Source of the DNA: Zelonia costaricensis
Lineage: Eukaryota; Euglenozoa; Kinetoplastea; Trypanosomatida; Trypanosomatidae
Direction: 5' to 3'
Assembly: GCA_030849075.1 (NCBI GenBank)
Contig: JASAOO010002840.1
Span: forward strand, 1-10,945
Length of the DNA stretch: 10,945 nucleotides
Shown: piece after piece, positions 1 to 6,709 of the stretch
Numbering within the stretch: the stretch's first letter is position 1
Layout of the letters: each line of letters opens with the position of its first letter
Translations under genes and position numbers: made by a program
The notes under the pieces: model-generated
Database searches by the model: none
Told to the model about the DNA's origin: nothing
The model's input: only the letters and a program-made list of their open reading frames with translations

Positions 1-1203
1 GCTGTTCTCCCCCCCCCCACCTACTCTCGTCTTGTACCGGGGTGTGTCGCCTTACCAAGCAATCTGCCTCACCTTCATCACGAAGTTGTAGGCCTGTGCT
101 CACGCACTCCGAAGTAGGGTGGGAGAAGCAGCAGTCTTGGTGCGAGACGTCAGCTAACACACCCACACAAAAAATATATATATAAAGAGCAAGCGCGAAG
201 CAAGTCGAAGACGAACAAAGAAAAGCAAGCACTCGTGAACCGACGCTGATCGCTGGACGCGGGCACAGGGCGTCACCTTCCCCCACCTTCTGCTCTACAA
301 CGGTGCCTCTGCTCCGAATGTGAGAGTTCTTGTTTTGTTTTCCGATTTGCCTGTCTCCCACTACGAGCTCAGCTTGCCGTGGCTTATCAACTGCGATGCC
401 TTTTGCTAACGTAAGAGAAAACATCCAAAAGGCGACTCCACCTCAATTCTTCGGTTCGGCGTGATGACATCAGGGCTGCACGGGTCTGCTAGAGTGGGCA
501 AGTCTTCGTGCTGTTCTCCGACTTAGCCCGCGTTTCGTTGCTGCGTGTGTGTGTCGCTCGTTCTGCAACCGGACGTTGTGGGAGTGTGAGAGTGCATTTG
601 TGTGTGCCTCTTTGTGTGCCCTTTTCCTTCTTGTTTTCTGTTTCGCGTGTGCGTGCTCTCTGAAGCCGTGTGTCTCACCCTTATCGAAGTGATTTCAGCG
701 ACTTTGTTTCCCCTCCACATCCCTGTGGAACTTCTCATCTGCAAACGTCTGCGACCTATGTGGTCTGCCCCCCCCCTTCTGATCTTTCGCAACTCGCCCG
801 CTCTGTCGATCTCTCTCTCTCTCGTGATGCTTTGCCGCCGTGAGCTTGGCGTGAGGTTGTGGGAGACACCGACGTCTGCCTTTCCACCCCCCTTCTCCCC
901 CCACACTTCGTTGGCCGCGTAGCGCTTCTTTTATTTCTGCCGTCCTAGTCTATTGCCTTCGTGTAGCTTGAGGGCTTTCCCTCGTCTCGCCCGTGGCTGT
1001 CGTTTGTGCGTGCGTTTTCTTTTTTTCGGCGGTGTCGCTCCTCGTCGATTGGGCTAGCGCGCACAAGTTGACGTGCACGCGCACGTGGTGTCTCCCGCAC
1101 TTGCTTCAAACCCGCAACGGGAGTATTGTCGCCGTGGTAGGTCATTGAATTTTGGATTCTGCACGCGCCCCTGTCTCGCTCTCCTGCCACGCTCCTGCCG
1201 TAG
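1..1203. other. Gene-free sequence, mostly plus-strand pyrimidine-rich
   Basis: No frame looks coding. The first 150 bases have stops early in frames 1 and 2, and frame 3 stops by about 185, so I see no tail of an upstream gene. From about 530 the texture is TG- and C/T-rich, for example (GT)5 at 545-554 and C9 at 768-776, as in UTR or intergenic DNA. The open frames here come from the scarcity of A on this strand, which makes stop codons rare. Confidence 0.7.
169..186 (+). repeat. AT-only stretch (A6 then TA alternation)
   Basis: Eighteen consecutive A/T bases in otherwise GC-rich sequence, followed by an unusually purine-rich stretch to about 240. This is an easily melted element. Trypanosomatid Pol II genes generally lack TATA promoters, so no promoter role is claimed. 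Confidence 0.85.
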
Positions 1204-1370
1204 AGTTCCTTGTGCTTGTTTGCTTCCACTGAGCACTGGTGCTCGATCCCTGTCTACGAGGTGCGCTTGGTGGACTACATCTTAAATTTCCTGCAGGCGT
1301 ACCGCAACCCTGCCGCGATCAGTCTCACGACTAAGGAGAATAAGTCTCACCAGTGCGCTATCATGTCAAA
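1204..1370 (+). other. Protein-like open segment without a usable start, possible gene remnant
   Basis: After a TAG at 1201-1203 one frame stays open to 1488. From 1225 to 1365 it reads like protein (for example YEVRLVDYILNFLQAYRNP) and by hand count 37 of 47 codons end in G or C, closer to the confident gene than to the flanking DNA. It has no upstream ATG, and after 1370 it runs into the (TG)23 repeat as Val-Cys repeats. It could be a relic of a decayed gene or chance. I recognise no family. Confidence 0.2.
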
Positions 1371-1372
1371 TT

Positions 1373-1376
<4 letters not shown>

Positions 1377-1422
<46 letters not shown>
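1377..1422 (+). repeat. (TG)23 microsatellite
   Basis: Twenty-three uninterrupted TG units, the longest simple repeat in the window. Such tracts are common in Leishmaniinae intergenic DNA and vary in length between strains. When translated it gives the Val-Cys runs seen in the overlapping frames, so those frames are not evidence of a gene. Confidence 0.97.
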
Positions 1423-1427
<5 letters not shown>

Positions 1428-2462
1428 GTTGAAGTTAGTGTATCAGCATGGTTATCGAGTGCCGATTGTTCTTCCCTTCTGCTTCTGATGTTTGTGTTTT
1501 TGTGTGCGCGTCTAGCAACGTCTTCGTCTCGGCCTTATTTCTCGCCTCCTGGAGCGAGGCTCTGAGACTGATGAGGTAAGGCGTACTGGCTTACGTGTGG
1601 AATCGCCACACACGTGAAGGTGACGGCAGACATCGTGATGGACCAGCGTCTGCTGGTTTTCCCTTATCCGCGCCAACAACTTCACGCCAAACAAACAAAA
1701 AAAAGCTAACGTCGATAGAGCGACGACTCGGCAGACTCTTCGAAAAGCAAAACAGCTCACCTGCTGCATCTATAACACCTTCCGCGGCGTTAGCCTGTTT
1801 TGCCGCGCCCCTCCTTTTTCCCTTTTCCAGGGTCATCTGTCTCTCGAGAACGTCATCGCCCCCCCCCCCCCCTCCCCCTGCCTCTCCTCGCCAGTCTTCC
1901 CCTCCGTCCGTTACCAGTGGCCATGATTGCAGCCCATCAGCCCTCCATGCTGTTCTTGCTTCTGTCGCCCTTCCAGTGTCGTCTGTTTGTCGGTCATTGC
2001 TGTCGTCTCTAACGGCTTCCCCTTCTTGACTTTCTTTTGCGTGCGCGCGTGTATGTGTTAGTGCCCGCGTGTTCCGCATCCTAGTGTGCTGTGCTTCTCT
2101 TTTTTTCTATTATTGTGCGCCCACCTTCGTCCAGTTCGGACCCCCCCCCTCCCCTCCCACCTTGTCGCTTCTACCTTCTTTGCGTTTGATCTGTTCATGC
2201 GCGCTTTGGCGCGTCTTCGATCCACACCCTCGTCCTGCTTTGCTGTCCCTATTTCATACATCTNTTGTGCGTTGCCTGCTTCCGCTGCCCCCCCCCCCTC
2301 CATTCTCTTCCGTCCCGTGATTGTCGCCTCCCTCATCTCCCACACGTTGCTGCAAGCTTCGCTGTGCAAACTTCCTGGCCACCCCACACCTCCTCCACCT
2401 CTCTCGCCGCCGCCGCCGCCCCCCCCCTCGTCCCATCCCTGCCACGCTTTCCTTGTCTGCAA
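1423..2462. other. Gene-free sequence with polypyrimidine and C tracts
   Basis: No credible gene. A short purine-rich patch lies at about 1665-1770. The rest is strongly C/T-rich, with C14 at 1859-1872, C9 at 2141-2149, C11 at 2288-2298 and (GCC)5 at 2406-2420. Base 2264 is an N. The tract from about 2280 to 2460 is a strong polypyrimidine signal ending at the AG at 2462-2463. Confidence 0.7.
1859..1872 (+). repeat. C14 homopolymer inside a pyrimidine tract
   Basis: The longest C run in the window. Similar runs on the plus strand are C10 at 9-18, C9 at 768-776, C9 at 2141-2149, C11 at 2288-2298, C9 at 2419-2427 (after (GCC)5 at 2406-2420), C11 at 2824-2834, C12 at 5080-5091 and C12 at 6573-6584. 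All but one long C/G run in the window is C on this strand. Run lengths may be unreliable in the assembly. Confidence 0.95.
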
Positions 2463-2463
2463 G
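2280..2463 (+). promoter_or_regulatory. Long polypyrimidine tract and AG, candidate trans-splice acceptor
   Basis: About 180 bases of dominantly C/T sequence end in CTGCAAG, with AG at 2462-2463, where composition switches abruptly to purine-rich. This is the pattern expected at the 5' end of a trypanosomatid mRNA. The only ATG-initiated frames just downstream are short: 12 codons from 2480 and 55 codons from 2515. Confidence 0.35.
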
Positions 2464-2514
2464 AAAACGTAAAACGACAATGCAGCGATTCTCAAAAGGA
2501 GAGCGGCACCGTAT

Positions 2515-2682
2515 ATGATGGGGTGCGAGCCGCACGTGGAAAGCGTCGTGCACCCGGAAGCGAGAGCGGCTTGCATGGCTCGATCATCACGAAGGCCGTC
2601 CACGGTTGTCTGGCGGCCACGTCCCTCAAACACGAAGTGTAGGCAGAGAACAGCACAAGAACAACCACAAGGGAAATTTTAA
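2515..2682 (+). other. Short ORF, 55 codons, candidate small gene or short-ORF transcript
   Basis: An ATG-to-TAA frame starting MMGCEPHVESVVHPEARAAC lies 52 nt after the candidate splice acceptor at 2463. The first 18 codons mostly end in G or C; the second half does not and becomes Gln/Arg-rich, with many A-ending codons. A 12-codon ORF begins upstream at 2480. The patch 2463-2690 differs in composition from the DNA on both sides. I recognise no protein family; a noncoding RNA or chance ORF is equally possible. Confidence 0.2.
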
Positions 2683-2689
2683 AAAGCAG

Positions 2690-5429
2690 CTGCACTCTCC
2701 CATTCTTTTCTTTCCTCTCTTTGACTCGTTCGTGTGCTGTGCAGAGGCGCAGTGATGTCATGGATGCCACTCGCTATACACCACCGCATGAGCACGAAAA
2801 CGGTGCGACTGTTAGGCTGGTCTCCCCCCCCCCCTCCTCGTCCTCTACTGGCACCCTTCTTCCTTTCTTTTTTCTATTAGCTGACCCATACCCGTTTACT
2901 CAGTGGCCGTCCGTCAGCGTCCTCGTCGAGGCGCAGAACACCTTATTGAACCTCTTGTGTTGTTATCGCTGTCTTCTGCGGTGTTTCGCTTTCCACTTTT
3001 TGTTTTTTCGTCCTCGTCCGCCTCGCTCTTCTCTTATGTGTTCAGCTGCCCGTGCACCTCGCTCCGTTTCTACTGCATATGTACGCTTACACATACACTA
3101 TCTCTCTTGTTCTCTGGCGCCTTATGTGTGTTTGTGCTTGAGAGATTGTGGGTATGCAAGGAGCAGAGTGACAGTGGCGTGCTCTATTTTTGTGTGCACT
3201 CGAGGACTCGACGACTGCACCGCGTTCCTCAACGCGGGGCTCTCTCGCCGCGGGCCCATGTTGTAAACCAATCGGCTCGCGTGCGGGTTCATGTGCGTGG
3301 AAGCGTGGTGTGAAATGTGGCCTTCGAACCTTTTGATTTCCCGGTGGTGATGAGTGCTGGATAGTGAAGAAGCGAAATACTCTCACGCACCTTTTCAGCA
3401 CGGGCGTTTGTTTCGGTTTGCTCGTGCGTGTGCGCACGATACTGCGATTCATGTACATAGTCAAGCACCCGTCTCTATATCTTCTCCAGGCGGGGCGCCG
3501 CGGCTGTGGAAGGGCAAGAACGTGCCGATGTGCTACCCACAGACTTGAGTGCACAACGACGCCGCCACCCTCTCGAAGCTTGCACACACGTGCCGAGAAG
3601 GGCCTACACTTTCTCGCGCGGATTGTGCCTCCCGTCCCCTGCCGCTGCTGGTGCGCGTTCGTGCGTGTGTGTCTTCCACGTGTCGCAGTCACTTCTCGTC
3701 TTCTTCCACTCCCTCCACCGTCTGTTTTGTGTGTGGCAGATGCGTGCGCTGGCGCTGTCACGTGTGCGCTGAAGCCGCGCGTCTGCACCACGCACGCGAT
3801 TCCCGTTGCTTCAGTAGTTTTGTGTTCTGTGTGTGAGTGTGTGTTGCGCTTCCCCGCCGGCAATGGAGCTTCGCGTGTACCTTCGTATACACCGTCGCAC
3901 AGCTGCTCCACTGCGCGGACCGGCTATTTTCCGTGCGGGCACATTCGCCATGCGTTTTCTTCCTCTCTCCTGTTTAAGATTTGCGCCGCGGTAGCGCACG
4001 TGCGAACGTGTCTTTCAACTTCGTCCTCCCTCCCTCCGCGTTGTTTTCCGTGCGTGCATGGTGCGAGGCGCGGCACTCCCGCTACTCGGCAACGTAAGGT
4101 CGACGGTGCTTTCCGTCCTCCCCCTTTTCCTCCTGTTTTTCGCATCAAGCTCTGCTTGCCTTCCCTTCTTGTGTTTGTGTGTGCCTTTCTCACTGCTTAC
4201 GCGTAAGCACAACCGCCGCGCCGCTTCGCTCAGCTTGCGAAGGCCGGAGAAGAGGGGTGCTCTTTGGATCAGCGCTTCTCCGACCCTCTTGAGCGAAGAC
4301 GAGGTATGCGCTTTTCATTTTTTGTTGTTGTTGCTGTTCGGGTCTCCACTTCTCGCTTGTGATCTCTCAGCTCCCTCCTCCTCCTCCCCCCTCCCCTCCA
4401 GTGTACGGGGTGCGCCGGAGCGTCTTGCTTTGCTGTGCGACTCTCTCGTTACGTCCCAACGCGTTCATGCCTGCTCTGCTTATCGCTTTCTGCATAGGGA
4501 CGTCCTGCCCCCTCTCCTCCCCCCTCCCTCCCCCTCCCTTCCAACGTCCGCGCCTCCTCCTCGCGACCCGAACCCCGCGAGGAGGAGGGAAGGGCACCCG
4601 GTGAAGTGCGAGAAGAGCTGCATCAATCGGCACGCACCGCTGGCTCGACCGCGACGGTGCTGCCGTGACGTTTGTCGCAGAGCTTCTGGGTGAGAGATGG
4701 AGAGCGTAAAGCTCCTCTGTGAATCTGTCGCCGCTCTCCCACCCTCTTGCTTGGTTGCTCGCGCTGATAGCGGTGTGCTGCGGTCACAAAGGTAGGGCAA
4801 AGGTCTGCGTGCCCTTCGGTCAATGCGCCGTCTTCCTTCCTCCTCCCCGCCTCCTTGTTTCTTTCTCCCGCTGCTCTGCCTCGCTCTCGACATCTCCAAC
4901 CCTGTGCAAGCTCTGCGGGGCGTCGGTTCGCGCGGTGGTGGTGCTGCTCTGGAGAGACAGAGAGGGGGGGTGTGCATGTTGGTGTGCGCTTCTACGCCGG
5001 CGTGTCATCGGATCGAGTGACCGCCGTCCTCCCTCCTTCCCTCTCTTCACTTTGTTTTGCCTCCTTCCCGGTGGTGACTCCCCCCCCCCCCGTTCGCACT
5101 TTCCCTACGCACGTGATCTCCCGCCACATGGCGCGGCGCCTTTTTTTTTTTACCCCTTTTTGTTTTTGCTTGTCCGGAACAAGAACGAAGGCTTTTGCAC
5201 AACGCCGTGCCCGGCACCCTCCGTGATGGACGTTTCCGCTCACGTGTTGCCCTGTGCTTTGTGTCCTGTGTGCCCCTCCATCGCTGTCACGTCTTCTTCT
5301 CTCAGCCGCTACCCGCAGCCCATCTCCCACCGTCCTTCGTGGCGCATGCTCGCTTCCACGGATATCTGTTTTTTTTTTTCCTGTGTGTGTGCGTCTGTGT
5401 TCGGTGTCGGTTTTGAACGTCCACGCTGG
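2690..5429. other. 2.7 kb gene-free sequence, pyrimidine-rich on plus strand
   Basis: Long frames exist here, notably one open from 3364 to 4206 (first ATG 3450) and others at 2721-3266 and 4719-5438. Their products are Cys-, Ser-, Pro- and Leu-rich, with runs that mirror TG and CT repeats, and all three frames are open together in places, so I read them as products of low A content. C11 at 2824-2834, C12 at 5080-5091 and T11 runs at 5141 and 5369 fit UTR or intergenic DNA. A polypyrimidine tract at about 4500-4560 precedes a 32-codon ORF at 4697-4795. Confidence 0.6.
5141..5151 (+). repeat. T11 homopolymer
   Basis: A pure T run followed by a further T-rich stretch, giving a long polypyrimidine tract. 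A second T11 lies at 5369-5379. Either could support trans-splicing or polyadenylation, but no convincing coding frame follows within the expected distance. Confidence 0.9.
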
Positions 5430-5473
5430 TGGCGCTAGGAGTTCGTGGGCGTAGTAGACTTTGTTGTAGGTAA

Positions 5474-5518
5474 GCGCGCCCGGCCCGACGGAGCCGTGGC
5501 GTTGGCTCCTCGGTGCGC
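5474..5518 (+). other. Predicted hairpin in a compositionally distinct patch
   Basis: GGAGCC (5490-5495) pairs with GGCTCC (5504-5509) around an 8-nt loop. CCGA (5485-5488) pairs with TCGG (5510-5513) across a single bulged C, and outer GCGC (5474-5477) can pair with GCGC (5515-5518) across an internal loop. The surrounding patch, about 5430-5550, is richer in G and A than its neighbours and ends near a T5 run at 5546-5550. It could be a structured RNA, but no tRNA, snRNA or snoRNA signature was found. Confidence 0.35.
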
Positions 5519-5944
5519 AGGTGTGGAGTCGTGCGATGACTGACCTTTTTGTTGCAGCTGTCGTGTCCCCTCTCTCGCACTCCGCGGCTGTTTTTTTGCG
5601 CGATGCTCGCTTCGGAGCCACACACGTGCACATCTGCTGAAATCTACTGTGCGCCTGTGCGTCGGTCTGTGAGTCGGTGTGTTTGCATACTTGAAAACAC
5701 CAGTTTCTTGAGGAATATTGTTAGGAAAAGAAAAGGCATCGTCCGTGTTTAGCCGTGACGGAAGTGCGCGGGTCTGCCTGTGTGACTTGGCTGTACGATA
5801 TCTAAGCGCCGAGCATGAGGCGGCAGCGTGTTGCTTCTACTCCTGCGTGCAAGTGCGACACAAGAGATGAACTACAAGGTTGTTGTTGAGCGTAAGAATG
5901 CGCGCGTATAGACGCCAGGCTTTAAGTGAAACTACCCAACAATC

Positions 5945-5955
5945 AAAAAAAAAAA
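5945..5955 (+). repeat. A11 homopolymer
   Basis: The longest A run in the window, near the left end of the reversed-polarity block. It reads as T11 on the minus strand, the orientation expected of a polypyrimidine tract. A retroposon poly(A) tail is an alternative, but I see no clear target-site duplication around it. Confidence 0.95.
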
Positions 5956-6124
5956 GGTCATTGATCAGGAGGAGAAAGTGAAAAAGAGTGATGCCCACGT
6001 GCTGGCGGAAGAGGAAGGGCAGCTCTGGCACAACATAGAAGCACGCATCGCTCTTCAAGCGCGCTCCTCATCAACTCTCCTCTCTTGTCGAAGGCTGCCA
6101 GCTGGAAGAGACCAATGGGGGGTA

Positions 6125-6135
6125 GGGGGGGGGGG
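6125..6135 (+). repeat. G11 homopolymer (C11 on the minus strand)
   Basis: The only long G run on the plus strand. It lies in the block of reversed strand polarity at about 5840-6540, in contrast to the C runs elsewhere. Confidence 0.95.
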
Positions 6136-6372
6136 AAGAAGACCGCGTGCGCAGCACAGTAGCGACGCGCCGTTGCGCACAAGTCGATGATGCCGCACCT
6201 GACGTGCTTGCATCGGCATAGTGGCACTGTGGCACCCGGCAGCTTCGAAACGTTTCCGCGAAGATGAAGGCCATGACTCCCGTCGCCTCAACACCATTTT
6301 GCTCCCCCCAACGCTATCCTGCTTTCTTGCTCCTGTATCTGAACTCGTTCCCTGTACGCGTGGCTTCGCCTT

Positions 6373-6396
6373 ACACACAAACACACACACACACAC
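6373..6396 (+). repeat. CA-rich microsatellite with (AC)8 core
   Basis: The uninterrupted (AC)8 core spans 6381-6396, preceded by ACACACA. On the minus strand this is a TG repeat, the reverse of the TG repeats at 1377-1422, 10517-10526 and 10639-10654. Confidence 0.95.
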
Positions 6397-6570
6397 GCAA
6401 ACGAAAGCCCGCGGAAAGCAAGCGTGTCTCTCGCACCAAGCCGGAGCGCACACCTGCACGTACGCGGCGCCGTGCTGTATATCCACACCACCAACGACCG
6501 TTTTGCCGTGGCTCGTCTACGCACTCGCGGCGGACCAGCTGACACCGGCCAAACGTGCGTAAACATCAGG

Positions 6571-6621
6571 CTCCCCCCCCCCCCGCCTTCTTCTGTCTCC
6601 CTTGTATTCCACCTCATCTAG
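6571..6621 (+). promoter_or_regulatory. Polypyrimidine tract and AG, main trans-splice acceptor candidate for the TPR-IQ gene
   Basis: A nearly pure pyrimidine stretch that includes a C12 run is followed by the first AG at 6620-6621. In trypanosomatids the spliced leader is usually joined at the first AG after such a tract. Use of this site would give a 5' UTR of 88 nt before the ATG at 6710. The same tract would direct polyadenylation of any upstream transcript, by the known coupling of the two reactions. The assignment rests on sequence only. Confidence 0.6.
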
Positions 6622-6649
6622 CTTCTCACTGCGACGCCGACAACCGCCG

Positions 6650-6702
6650 CTTCCTTCTCCGTTTTTTGTTCTCCTCCCGGTGCGCTCCTTCTCTTGACAC
6701 AG
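6650..6702 (+). promoter_or_regulatory. Second polypyrimidine tract and AG, alternative trans-splice acceptor
   Basis: A second C/T-rich run with a T6 core ends at the AG in GACACAG (6701-6702), only 7 nt before the ATG at 6710. Splicing here would leave a very short 5' UTR and could favour scanning on to M27 at 6788. It may be an alternative to the acceptor at 6620-6621. Confidence 0.4.
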
Positions 6703-6709
6703 TCCAACG

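Larger units (their letters stand above)
5840..6540. other. Gene-free block with reversed strand polarity
   Basis: Within this block the plus strand carries A11 (5945-5955), G11 (6125-6135) and a CA repeat (6373-6396). Everywhere else in the non-coding part of the window the matching repeats on this strand are T, C and TG. The block therefore looks like plus-sense UTR DNA turned round, or DNA transcribed from the minus strand. An ATG-less plus frame is open from 5930 to 6190. I find no gene on either strand. Confidence 0.5.

Noticed and set aside
461..467. GTGATGA resembling a snoRNA C box (also at 3346-3352 and, on the minus strand, 77-83 and 2583-2589)
   Set aside because: No CTGA D box at a suitable distance was found in any case, and no terminal stem.
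1591..1617. Imperfect hairpin ACGTGTGG / CCACACACGT
   Set aside because: A 6-bp stem with a 2-nt bulge and 4 more pairs, in TG/CA-rich sequence where such pairing is expected by chance.
3321..3332. Minus-strand GGTTCGAAGG resembling tRNA box B
   Set aside because: The flanking bases cannot form a T-arm stem and no box A or acceptor stem is present.
3354..3548. 64-codon protein-like frame starting LDSEEAKYSHAPF
   Set aside because: It begins at GTG straight after a TGA, has no ATG near the start and overlaps two other open frames; nothing separates it from chance.
3087..3911. 274-codon minus-strand frame
   Set aside because: It lies antisense to pyrimidine-rich DNA, is Arg/His/Thr-rich as expected from reversed repeats, and has no domain or coding bias.
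3364..4206. 280-codon open frame on the plus strand (251 codons from the ATG at 3450)
   Set aside because: The first codon is GTG, the product is Cys-, Ser- and Pro-rich with Val-Cys runs from TG repeats, GC3 is well below the confident gene, and the other two frames are also open over much of it. Low A content explains the length.
4697..4795. 32-codon ORF starting MESVKLLCESVAALPP after a polypyrimidine tract
   Set aside because: Very short, with an AG that is over 100 nt upstream and no conserved feature; not enough to call a gene.
4719..5438. 239-codon plus frame
   Set aside because: It runs through C12 and T11 tracts, giving Pro and Phe runs, with no domain and UTR-like codon use.
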